From Chloroflexota bacterium (GTDB lineage Bacteria > Chloroflexota > Dehalococcoidia > SAR202 > GCA-002694895): a stretch of DNA of 14,921 nucleotides. The notes beneath the pieces were generated by a model that saw only the letters and a list, made by a program, of their open reading frames with translations, was not told the DNA's origin and searched no databases. The stretch is taken from contig PAZO01000023.1 of the NCBI GenBank assembly GCA_002715665.1, forward strand, positions 1 through 14,921, given 5' to 3'. Below, in pieces: positions 1-6,534 of this stretch. The translations under genes were made by a program, and so were the position numbers. Numbering within the stretch: the stretch's first letter is position 1; every line of letters starts with the position of its first letter.

Positions 1-1065
1 GCAACACTAGATACAGCGGCATTAACAGGACTAGGAGCAACAAAGTTAGTAGACATGACAAAGAATATGGATGCTAATAACTTTGCAGTATTAGGTGCTG
101 GTAAAATTAAAGATATTGCATTGACCTTAGACCCAACAAATATGCAAGCAATGGGCGGAAAAGCTTTAGCAGGTATGGCTAAAAATTTAGATGCTAATAA
201 TATGGCAGCATTGGGTGCAGGAAAACTTGTAGATATAGCAACAACTTTAGATGCAGGTTCTTTTTCTATAATGGGAGGAGCTGCAATCGCAGACATGACT
301 AAAAACCTTGATCCCGCTAATATGGCTACTCTAGGTGGAGCAAAATTAGCTGATATGACTAAAAATATGGATGCTAATAATATGGCTGCATTAGGTGGTG
401 CAAAATTAGTCGATATAACTAAAACTATGGATCCTGCTAATATAGCAGCTTTGGGTGGAGGTAAATTAGTAGATCTAACAAAGAACTTAGATCCAACTAA
501 TATGCAGGCACTAGGTGCTTCTAAGCTAGTAGATATAACAAAGAACTTAGATCCAACTAACATGCAAAACTTAGGAGGAGGTAAGTTAGTAGATATTGCT
601 AAGACTTTACCGCCAGATGCAATGAAAGATTTAGGTGGTGCTAAACTAGTAGATATTACTAAGAATTTAGATCCAACTAACATGCAGGCTTTGGGTGCAA
701 ATAAGCTAGTGGATATTACTAAGAATTTAGATCCAACTAACATGCAGAATTTAGGTGGCGGTAAATTAGTAGATATAGCAAAAACCTTACCACCGGATGC
801 AATGAAAGATTTAGGTGGTGCTAAGTTAGTAGACATGACAAAGACAATGGATCCTACAAACATAGCAGCTTTGGGGTCAGATAAAGCAGCTGATATTGCT
901 AAAAACTTAAATGACGATAACTTTAAAGATCTTGGTGGAAATAAAGTAGCGACCATGGCTAAAGTTATGGGTGGTGATACCCTAAAAGAAATTGGTAGTG
1001 AAAAGGCAAAAGGTATGGCCAAAGCAATGGAAAAAGATGATATTCAAACATTAGCTAGTGATTAA
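1..1065 (+). CDS. Tandem 20-residue repeat protein, 5' partial, ended by an in-frame TAA
   Basis: The frame is open from base 1 and the first codons already match the repeat, so the gene starts upstream of the window. An ATG at 55 lies inside a repeat unit and is not the likely start. The visible part is almost wholly units of 20 residues, roughly K-N-L-D-P-T-N-M-Q-A-L-G-G-A-K-L-V-D-I-T. Each unit could form two short amphipathic helices broken at D-P and L-G, which suggests an alpha solenoid. The pattern faintly recalls the helical repeats of the MgtE N-domain and FliG, but I do not recognise the family and assign no function. No signal peptide, membrane segment or cysteine is seen. GC content is visibly higher than in neighbouring genes: 22 of 60 bases in 481-540, against 14 of 60 in a piece of cmk. 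The TAA at 1063-1065 falls inside a repeat unit, and the same repeat continues in frame to 1413. The intact protein was therefore probably longer by about 116 residues. Confidence 0.75.
   Translation, partial: ATLDTAALTGLGATKLVDMTKNMDANNFAVLGAGKIKDIALTLDPTNMQAMGGKALAGMAKNLDANNMAALGAGKLVDIATTLDAGSFSIMGGAAIADMTKNLDPANMATLGGAKLADMTKNMDANNMAALGGAKLVDITKTMDPANIAALGGGKLVDLTKNLDPTNMQALGASKLVDITKNLDPTNMQNLGGGKLVDIAKTLPPDAMKDLGGAKLVDITKNLDPTNMQALGANKLVDITKNLDPTNMQNLGGGKLVDIAKTLPPDAMKDLGGAKLVDMTKTMDPTNIAALGSDKAADIAKNLNDDNFKDLGGNKVATMAKVMGGDTLKEIGSEKAKGMAKAMEKDDIQTLASD
481..840 (+). repeat. 180-bp higher-order duplication (481-660 and 661-840)
   Basis: A block of three consecutive 20-residue units occurs twice in tandem. 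It includes the distinctive third unit containing KTLPPDAMKD. By hand comparison the two 60-residue copies differ at only two residues (Ser/Asn and Ile/Met), while the DNA differs at roughly 28 of 180 positions, nearly all silent. Confidence 0.85.
1063..1065 (+). other. In-frame TAA replacing a conserved repeat lysine
   Basis: With the frame laid out in 60-bp rows from base 1, this codon is position 15 of its 20-residue unit. That position is lysine (AAA or AAG) in almost all other units; the exceptions are Ala in the units starting at 121 and 241, and Ser in the unit starting at 1141. AAA to TAA is a single substitution. The frame reads on after it as IVGLASGIDPKQITDLGSDK, which fits the repeat. 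This could be a nonsense mutation, a base-call error or a readthrough codon; the sequence alone cannot decide. Confidence 0.85.
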
Positions 1066-1134
1066 ATTGTTGGACTAGCATCTGGTATAGATCCTAAGCA
1101 AATAACAGATCTTGGATCCGACAAACTAGTTACT

Positions 1135-1413
1135 ATGGTTGATAAAATTGATGTTGATGACGTTAAATCTTTAGGGACTGATTCATTATCTTCAATGATG
1201 AGCGGTGTGCAAGGGACACAAATTGCAGATTTGAAAGATGACAAAAAAGTTTCTATTGTTGATAATTTAGGTGCGAATTTTTTCAATGCTGACAAAGCAT
1301 CTTTAGATGCAATTAAAGATGCAAAATCTGACGTGTCAATACAAATTCAAAAACCAACAGTAAGCAAAATTCCAACGAGTATCTTTGGTAACTTCAAGCT
1401 TAAATTAAAATAA
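1135..1413 (+). CDS. Detached C-terminal part of the repeat protein
   Basis: This 92-residue frame is in the same phase as the repeat gene before it. It holds the last, more diverged repeat units and then a non-repeat tail rich in Lys, Ser and Ile that ends KLKLK. It is best read as the C-terminal end of the upstream gene, cut off by the TAA at 1063-1065. Coding similarity actually begins right after that stop, at 1066. The ATG at 1135 would be a start only if ribosomes re-initiate, and no Shine-Dalgarno sequence precedes it. No second stop or frameshift occurs in the 115 codons after the TAA, so the interruption is recent or the stop is bypassed. It is unlikely to be a separate gene with its own role. 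Confidence 0.55.
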   Translation: MVDKIDVDDVKSLGTDSLSSMMSGVQGTQIADLKDDKKVSIVDNLGANFFNADKASLDAIKDAKSDVSIQIQKPTVSKIPTSIFGNFKLKLK

Positions 1414-1422
1414 AATTATTAG

Positions 1423-1465
1423 ATTGAGCAAAGTTGTAGTTTGAAAATTTACAGCTTTGCTCAAT
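1423..1465 (+). terminator. Strong hairpin terminator, possibly bidirectional
   Basis: Bases 1423-1438 pair with 1450-1465 as a 16-bp stem with one G-U pair; ATTGAGCAAAG and CTTTGCTCAAT form its perfect outer 11 bp. The loop is 11 nt. A run of eight T follows at 1468-1475, as in a rho-independent terminator for the repeat gene. The stem includes the stop codon (1461-1463) of the convergent MFS gene. On the minus strand it is followed by an AT-rich, partly T-rich stretch, so it may stop transcription both ways. Confidence 0.85.
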
Positions 1466-2684
1466 AATTTTTTTTAATTTTTGTCTCTGCTGTAAAGAAA
1501 ATTACCAAGCTAGAACATACTGCTAATACTATTCCATCGATAAGTAATGCAGAACTATAATTCCATTTTTGAATTATAAATCCTAAAATAGGCGGCCCGA
1601 TCATAAAACCTAGATCTCCAAAAGTTCTTAAAAGGCCCATTGTAAGTCCTTCGTATCCTTTTGGTGCTTTGTCAGCAAAAAGAGTATTTGTAGATGCATT
1701 TAATGCACCTTCTCCAATTCCAAATAGTATTGCAACGTATAATATCATCTGATAATTTTCAGATTTGTTAAACAAAAATAATGAAATTAATATAATTAAA
1801 ACACCTGGTATTATTAATTTTTTTCTACCTAATTTATCAACTAAATAACCTGATAATGAAGAAGATGTTAATTGAGAAAGAGATGTGACACTAAAGAATG
1901 TGCCTATATTAGATGTAGAAAAACCTTTGTTTTTTATTAGTAGTGGTGCTACAGTAAATCGTCCTCCTGATCTATGAAAAAATGTAGAGACAGTCATTAA
2001 CCCTACAGGAATCAATCCTGATTTAATAAATATCAAAATAACATTTAGAATATTTTTATTTTTTGTATTATTTTTTTTGTTTTTAATTATTTCGGATGAT
2101 TTTGACTGTGGTTCAATGACAGTTGTTAATATAAGCAAAATTGCAAATATTAACACTACTGAAGCAAAAATAAAGGGGCTGTTTAATCCATAAATTTCTC
2201 CAATATATCCTCCTACTACAGGGCCTACGGTTTGACCAGTTAATATTGATATAGTTTGCAGGCTTAATACTCTTCCTCTATTATCTAATGTGGAAATTTC
2301 CCTTAAATATATGCCTGCACCAACGAAATGTATTCCACCTCCTAATCCGGTAATCAATCTAGATATTAATATAAGCCAAGTTGAATCAAAATATCCTGTC
2401 AAATAGTATCCTATTGATGCTATTGCAGGTCCAATAATTAATATTGGTTTTTTACCAAATTTTTGCGCAAAAAATCCCGCAGGTAAATTTGTTAAAAATC
2501 GTCCCGCTCCAAATATACCTACAACAAAGCCAGTCATTGATGTTGTGGCTCCTAAATTTTGTACTAGAATAGGAAGTATAGGGTTTGTAGCACCCTGCCC
2601 AATTGTAAATAGAAAAACTGAAAAACAAACACTAAATGTACTTATTAATAATTTGGTATTTGGAACGGTATTAATTACTTTCAA
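1461..2684 (-). CDS. MFS transporter, DHA1-like drug/metabolite exporter
   Basis: The 407-residue protein has about 12 hydrophobic segments with a Lys/Asn-rich cytoplasmic loop in the middle (about residues 192-212), the usual layout of a 12-TM major facilitator. The loop motif GFFAQKFGKKP (70-80) recurs in the second half as GYLVDKLGRKK (279-289). GQTVGPVVGGYIG (150-162) resembles the antiporter motif C of DHA1 proton-coupled exporters. These features place it among efflux-type MFS proteins of the inner membrane; the substrate cannot be told. The start is TTG at 2684: an in-frame stop lies two codons upstream and no ATG fits the conserved N-terminus. A weak GTGAG precedes it. It begins 9 bp after the stop of the protease gene on the same strand, so the two are probably co-transcribed and translationally coupled. 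Confidence 0.85.
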   Translation of the reverse strand: MKVINTVPNTKLLISTFSVCFSVFLFTIGQGATNPILPILVQNLGATTSMTGFVVGIFGAGRFLTNLPAGFFAQKFGKKPILIIGPAIASIGYYLTGYFDSTWLILISRLITGLGGGIHFVGAGIYLREISTLDNRGRVLSLQTISILTGQTVGPVVGGYIGEIYGLNSPFIFASVVLIFAILLILTTVIEPQSKSSEIIKNKKNNTKNKNILNVILIFIKSGLIPVGLMTVSTFFHRSGGRFTVAPLLIKNKGFSTSNIGTFFSVTSLSQLTSSSLSGYLVDKLGRKKLIIPGVLIILISLFLFNKSENYQMILYVAILFGIGEGALNASTNTLFADKAPKGYEGLTMGLLRTFGDLGFMIGPPILGFIIQKWNYSSALLIDGIVLAVCSSLVIFFTAETKIKKNY

Positions 2685-2693
2685 AACTCACAC

Positions 2694-4013
2694 TTAGTTC
2701 GGGAGATATTTACAAATTCCTCCATTAGACACAAACTTTTGTCTAGATGTAGGTGTTAAACATGAAATTGATTCATTGAGTTGTTCAGAAGATATTGCAT
2801 AACCAGTACCTTCGACATCAGTCCCATTTGCTTTTCTTAGTACAGTCACTGTCATTCCAATTACATCTCCAGACAATGTAATTACCGGGCCTCCAGAATT
2901 GCCAGAATTAATTGCAGCATCTGTTTGTATAGTACCTCTTTCTGAATATCTTATTCCATCAGCAATTCCTGATTTATATATTTTTGCTGACACTACACCC
3001 TTTGTTGTTCTTAGAACATTTACTCCAAGAGGATAACCAAGAACATTAATTTCTGTCCCGATTTTCACTTGTTCATATTCTGTGTCAGACAAAATCTTCA
3101 AAAAATCTAAGTTATTCGAAGATTGAAATTTTAAAACAGCTATATCCAAGTTAGTGTATTTATTAATCAAAGTTGCATTGTAAATTGTTTCTTTTTCATC
3201 AACCATAATTTTAATATTATTATATATTCTTGATCCTGATGCAGCTTTTGGGAAGCAATGATTGTTAGTTAAAACATAATAAGTATCAGATTCTACGATA
3301 TGATTTAAGTTTGAAATATCGAATATAAACCCTGAACATTTTCCATTAGATGAATTTTGAATACGAACTACTGATGGTTTTGCAGATGATATTACAGACG
3401 GCCAATCTCTAGTTGAAGAAATGGATTCTAAATTATTTATTCTTTTTGTATTTTCTGCGATGTCTGAATTTGGAGTTTGAATATTTTGAATTATTTTATT
3501 TTGACTTTCAATTTTAGAAGACAAGTCATCGTATTTATCTGCTGAAGTTTTAAGATATTCGGTTTTTTCTTTTTCAGATTTTAATTCAGCTTCAATTCTT
3601 TTTGCTTTTTCTTTTTCAGAACTTAATTCAGCTTCAATTCTTTTTTCTTTTTCAGAACTTAATTCATAATTTGATTTTAATAATTTATTTTGTTCATCTT
3701 TTAATTTAGATTTGGTTTCAAGTAACTCGGCCTGCGTTTCGTAATTTGTTTTTTCTAAAGTTGTTTTTTCTTCATTTAATTTTTTGATTGTTAAATTGGA
3801 TTTTTCTATTGCTTCTGTTGCTGTTTTAATTGATTGATTAGATTTACTTAGCGATTCATTTAATGAAAATATTGTTTCATTTATTTTTGTATTTATAGTA
3901 TCGGAATAATTATTTAAGTTATTCTTATTGTTAATCTGTATAAAATAAAAACCAGAAAAAATTATTATTATGTTTATAATTAATATTGCTGAATAATATA
4001 TTTTGTTTTGCAT
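2694..4013 (-). CDS. Membrane-anchored coiled-coil trypsin-like serine protease
   Basis: The protein has 439 residues. Residues about 7-26 form one hydrophobic helix, probably an uncleaved signal anchor. Residues about 35-195 are a charged, Lys/Glu-rich coiled coil with a short internal repeat. Residues about 203-420 are a trypsin-like domain. The catalytic triad is readable: His252 in TNNHC, Asp290 in NLDIAVLK and Ser373 in GNSGGP. Cys226 and Cys253 sit as the pair that flanks the active-site His in chymotrypsin-fold proteases. Cys418 and Cys434 may form a second disulfide. Disulfides suggest the catalytic domain is outside the cytoplasm, held off the membrane by the coiled coil. Unlike DegP/HtrA there is no PDZ domain. 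The ATG at 4013 lacks a Shine-Dalgarno sequence but follows a good promoter. The MFS exporter gene follows 9 bp downstream. The target is unknown; envelope quality control or processing of surface proteins are inferences. Confidence 0.82.
   Translation of the reverse strand: MQNKIYYSAILIINIIIIFSGFYFIQINNKNNLNNYSDTINTKINETIFSLNESLSKSNQSIKTATEAIEKSNLTIKKLNEEKTTLEKTNYETQAELLETKSKLKDEQNKLLKSNYELSSEKEKRIEAELSSEKEKAKRIEAELKSEKEKTEYLKTSADKYDDLSSKIESQNKIIQNIQTPNSDIAENTKRINNLESISSTRDWPSVISSAKPSVVRIQNSSNGKCSGFIFDISNLNHIVESDTYYVLTNNHCFPKAASGSRIYNNIKIMVDEKETIYNATLINKYTNLDIAVLKFQSSNNLDFLKILSDTEYEQVKIGTEINVLGYPLGVNVLRTTKGVVSAKIYKSGIADGIRYSERGTIQTDAAINSGNSGGPVITLSGDVIGMTVTVLRKANGTDVEGTGYAISSEQLNESISCLTPTSRQKFVSNGGICKYLPN
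3564..3665 (-). repeat. Short internal repeat in the protease coiled coil
   Basis: Residues 117-128, 129-142 and 143-150 are three similar units: ELSSEKEKRIEA, ELSSEKEKAKRIEA and ELKSEKEK. The first two differ by a two-residue insertion. The DNA shows matching near-identical stretches, so local duplication probably lengthened the coiled coil. Confidence 0.8.
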
Positions 4014-4023
4014 TTAATTTAAA

Positions 4024-4052
4024 TTGTTCAATGTAGTAAAGTTAATTATAAA
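4024..4052 (+). promoter_or_regulatory. Putative promoter of the HD hydrolase gene
   Basis: TTGTTC (4024-4029) and TATAAA (4047-4052) are separated by 17 bp, with the ATG 37 bp further on. It shares bases with the opposite-facing promoter in the same 76-bp gap. Confidence 0.4.
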
Positions 4053-4074
4053 TATATTTTAACAATCATCACAA
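4045..4074 (-). promoter_or_regulatory. Putative sigma70-type promoter of the protease-MFS operon
   Basis: On the minus strand, TTGTGA (4069-4074) and a perfect TATAAT (4045-4050) are separated by 18 bp, about 30 bp ahead of the ATG at 4013. The -10 overlaps that of the divergent HD-hydrolase promoter, so the two may compete. Chance matches are common in such AT-rich DNA. Confidence 0.45.
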
Positions 4075-4089
4075 TTATTAATAAGTTAT

Positions 4090-4653
4090 ATGTTAAAGAA
4101 ATTAGAGGCGTATCTACAAAAGAATCTTTTAAAACTTCCAAAGGGACTTAGTGCGCATTTAAATAGAACTTCAGATCTTGCTATTGATTTAGCAACAACT
4201 CATAAAGTAAGTATTTTTAGATGTAAATTGGCAGCTCTTGCTCACGATTTTGCAAAAACATATTCTAATAACGAATTAATTAAAATAGTGAAAATTAATG
4301 AAATAGATTGTACTGAGTTTGAACTTTCTAATCCAGAAGTACTACACGGGCCAGTGGCAGCATTTCAATTAGATAAATATATAAGTGATGATTTTTCAAT
4401 GTTTAATTCTATCAGATGGCATACGTCGGGTCACAAAACATTTGATAAAGAAAATCAAATAGTTTTTTTATCTGACAAATTAGAGCCATATAAAATCAAT
4501 AAACGACCAGAACTTCAATATGTGAGTGACCTTGCATTTAAAGATTTAGATAATGCTGTATTAGCTTTTTTTGAAATACAATTTGAATTTTTAAAAACCA
4601 AGAATATAGAGATTCATCCTGAGTCAATAATTTATTATGATAAATTAAGTTGA
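4090..4653 (+). CDS. yqeK: YqeK-like HD-domain hydrolase, probable Ap4A hydrolase
   Basis: The 187-residue protein shows the metal-binding pattern of the YqeK branch of the HD superfamily: His23 (SAHLNRT), His52-Asp53 (ALAHDFAK), His86 (VLHGPVAA), His111-Thr112 (IRWHTSGH) and Asp129 followed by Glu-Pro (LSDKLEPYK). YqeK proteins cleave diadenosine tetraphosphate symmetrically to two ADP in the cytoplasm, using a di-iron-type centre. In many bacteria yqeK sits beside nadD or rsfS; neither is here, so context does not help. The length is normal for the family. The ATG at 4090 is the first in frame, without a Shine-Dalgarno sequence. The last 9 bp overlap the end of the convergent phosphoesterase gene. 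Assignment to the YqeK group is good; the exact substrate is inferred from the family. Confidence 0.75.
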   Translation: MLKKLEAYLQKNLLKLPKGLSAHLNRTSDLAIDLATTHKVSIFRCKLAALAHDFAKTYSNNELIKIVKINEIDCTEFELSNPEVLHGPVAAFQLDKYISDDFSMFNSIRWHTSGHKTFDKENQIVFLSDKLEPYKINKRPELQYVSDLAFKDLDNAVLAFFEIQFEFLKTKNIEIHPESIIYYDKLS

Positions 4654-5187
4654 GATTTTATTTATACTTATTGATATTTTTGATTTTTTTATTTCTATTA
4701 AACAAAAACTCATAGGTACAACAAATTCTGAATAACCTTGCCCGGGATTTATAAAAGTGATTCCTTTATATTCTTCTATATGTGCGTCATGAGTATGGCC
4801 AAATAATACAAAATCTAGTTTATATCCTTGAAATTCTTCAAGTATTAAATCAAAGTCTAAAGGAGGAGGGCCTCCCCAATATGGGTGAATTATTCCAAAA
4901 ATATATTTCTCTATTTTAAATACAATTTTACTGGGTATATTTCCCCGTACATTTGGAGGGTCTGAATTTCCGTGAACAATTAAAGTTTTTTTTGCATTTT
5001 CTTTTATTCCATTTATCACATCATGGGATGTAATATCTCCACAATGAATAACTAAATCAGCAATCAATATTTGTTTTTTTATTTCATTGTCAATATCGCT
5101 GTAACAGTTTTGGTGTGTATCAGAAATAACAAGTATTTTATTTATTTTAGAATTAAATGTTTCCAAACTATTTTCTTTAGCGGACAT
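4645..5187 (-). CDS. YfcE/MJ0936-type metallophosphoesterase
   Basis: This is a small calcineurin-like phosphoesterase. Its metal ligands are visible in order: D-T-H in VISDTHQN, G-D in HCGDI, N and D in HGNSD, a His in IIHP, and G-H-T-H in FGHTHDAH, followed by the family's typical NPG near the C-terminus. Relatives hydrolyse phosphodiesters in vitro with two divalent metals; the physiological substrate is usually unknown. I choose the ATG at 5187 (180 residues), which overlaps the end of the CoA-transferase gene by 11 bp. A TTG at 5193 would add two residues. About 16 residues precede the first beta strand and carry no known motif. The overlap suggests translation coupled to the CoA-transferase gene, but no biochemical link is evident. 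No terminator is seen at its 3' end, which overlaps the convergent gene. Confidence 0.8.
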   Translation of the reverse strand: MSAKENSLETFNSKINKILVISDTHQNCYSDIDNEIKKQILIADLVIHCGDITSHDVINGIKENAKKTLIVHGNSDPPNVRGNIPSKIVFKIEKYIFGIIHPYWGGPPPLDFDLILEEFQGYKLDFVLFGHTHDAHIEEYKGITFINPGQGYSEFVVPMSFCLIEIKKSKISISINKIST

Positions 5188-6436
5188 CAGCAATTAAATC
5201 ATCATCAAATCCTAGATCTTTAAGTACTTCTTCTGTATGCTCACCAAGTTCTGGTGCAGGAGAATTTACAGATAAAGGAGTTTCAGACATATTTAACATA
5301 GGCCCAACCATCTTAATATTTCCTAATACAGAATGTTGAATTTCTGTTACTAAATTGTTTTCAATGACTTGTTTGTCATCTGTAAGTTCTTCCACAAATT
5401 TAACTTCGCCAGATGGAACTCCTGCTTTGTCAAAAATTTCTAACCACTCATTTACAGTTTTTATCAACATTTTAGATTCAAATTTAGGTATAAGACTTTC
5501 ATTAAACTTTAATGCTTTTTCAGAGTATGGATCATATCCATCCTCAAATCTTATATCATATATATCCAAAGTATCAGCCATTTTTTTTCGTAAAGGATCA
5601 CTGAGACATCCAACTGCAAGTATTCCATTTTTCACCTGATAAGTTCTGTAATAATGATTATGTGCTGTTTTGTGTATCATTTTTTGATATTCATTTTGAA
5701 TTTCAGAATATGTATTACCGCTATTTTTCATTGTATTGATATTATGTTTGAATTCTTTTCTAATTTCTTTATCAAATATGTCTGATTCAAAAAATTTACC
5801 GTTTTGTAAACTTAGAGCAGAACCAAGCAAAGTAGTTTCAATTTTTTGTCCTAATCCTGTTTTTTCTCTGTGAAATAATGCAGCACATATGCTCCATGCC
5901 ATTCCTAATCCTGTTGCATAATCAGCCACTGCTGATGATTGTATAGGCTGAGGTACACCTTCTATAGTTTTGTTTTCTCCAGACATAAGCCCGCTTATTG
6001 CTTGTGCAATCAGATCATACCCGGGTCTATGACTATCGGGTCCAGATCTGCCAAATGCTGTGTTAGAGCAATAAATAATTTTGGGATTATAGGATTTGAT
6101 ATTTTCGTAATCTAAGTTTAATTTTTTTGGTACGTCTGGCCTTGAATTGATAATCATAACATCAGATTCTTCTGTCAATTTTTTTACAACTGTTGTGGAT
6201 TTTGGATTTTTCAAATCAAGAGTAATGCCTTTTTTACCTCTATTAAGAGCAAAAAAGGATCTTCCAAATCCAGGAACTCCAGGAATTATCTCTAGAGCAT
6301 ACCTCCATGGGTCTCCAGTAGGAGGCTCTATTTTAATTATCTCTGCCCCCATATCACTTAGCATAGATCCTGCAAAAGGAGCAGCAATTATTTGACTGAA
6401 TTCTATTATTTTTATTCCTGATAAAGGTCCACTCAT
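5177..6436 (-). CDS. Family III CoA-transferase (CaiB/BaiF type)
   Basis: The 419-residue protein matches the CaiB/BaiF (formyl-CoA transferase-like) family along its length: GIKIIEFSQIIAAPFAGSML at the N-terminus, ADMG-like SDMGAEIIKIEPP (27-39), LNRGKKGITLDLKNP (64-78), RPGYDLIAQAISGLMSG (137-153) and ADYATGLGMA (171-180). Asp172 is at the position of the catalytic aspartate that forms the acyl-enzyme anhydride. The C-terminal half carries the family's interlocking dimer region. These enzymes move CoA between carboxylic acids; the acids used cannot be read from the sequence, so names such as formyl-CoA or carnitine transferase would be unjustified. The ATG at 6436 has AAGG (minus strand, 6445-6448) eight bases upstream. 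It leads a two-gene transcript with the phosphoesterase. Confidence 0.85.
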   Translation of the reverse strand: MSGPLSGIKIIEFSQIIAAPFAGSMLSDMGAEIIKIEPPTGDPWRYALEIIPGVPGFGRSFFALNRGKKGITLDLKNPKSTTVVKKLTEESDVMIINSRPDVPKKLNLDYENIKSYNPKIIYCSNTAFGRSGPDSHRPGYDLIAQAISGLMSGENKTIEGVPQPIQSSAVADYATGLGMAWSICAALFHREKTGLGQKIETTLLGSALSLQNGKFFESDIFDKEIRKEFKHNINTMKNSGNTYSEIQNEYQKMIHKTAHNHYYRTYQVKNGILAVGCLSDPLRKKMADTLDIYDIRFEDGYDPYSEKALKFNESLIPKFESKMLIKTVNEWLEIFDKAGVPSGEVKFVEELTDDKQVIENNLVTEIQHSVLGNIKMVGPMLNMSETPLSVNSPAPELGEHTEEVLKDLGFDDDLIADVR

Positions 6437-6446
6437 TAATCTAGCC

Positions 6447-6475
6447 TTGTTATTACTGTGTATACATTTTAATAT
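6447..6475 (+). promoter_or_regulatory. Putative promoter of the short-chain dehydrogenase gene
   Basis: TTGTTA (6447-6452) and TAATAT (6470-6475) are 17 bp apart and would give a leader of about 50 nt. A second -10-like TATAAA (6513-6518) lies right before the gene but has a poorer -35. Confidence 0.35.
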
Positions 6476-6481
6476 GAGATG

Positions 6482-6510
6482 ATATTAAGGTTTTACTGAC
6501 AAAATTTCAA
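6482..6510 (-). promoter_or_regulatory. Putative promoter of the CoA-transferase gene
   Basis: On the minus strand, TTGAAA (6505-6510) and TAATAT (6482-6487) are 17 bp apart, with a leader of roughly 40 nt before the ATG. Confidence 0.4.
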
Positions 6511-6534
6511 GTTATAAAACATATGAGGGAAAAA

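Larger units (their letters stand above)
1..1260 (+). repeat. Coding tandem repeat, 60-bp period, about 21 units
   Basis: Units of 60 bp follow each other without a break, each coding for 20 residues with the frame, L-G, K and D-P/M landmarks at fixed offsets. Units before about 840 are well conserved at the protein level. Those from 901 onward drift (for example D-P becomes N-D, G-G or E-K), and the periodicity fades after about 1260. Codons vary strongly between units while residues do not, so this is an old repeat maintained at the protein level rather than a recent slippage array. Confidence 0.9.

Noticed and set aside
1..1260. Regular 60-bp repeats as a possible CRISPR array or satellite
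   Set aside because: The units are coding, contiguous, in frame and lack unique spacers; variation is mainly at silent codon positions.
1062..1295. Minus-strand open frame of 77 codons
   Set aside because: It is the reverse of the repeat gene's coding frame, with no recognisable domain and no ribosome site.
5355..6395. Plus-strand open frames at 5355-5639 and 6147-6395
   Set aside because: Both lie wholly opposite the well supported CoA-transferase gene and have no domain of their own.
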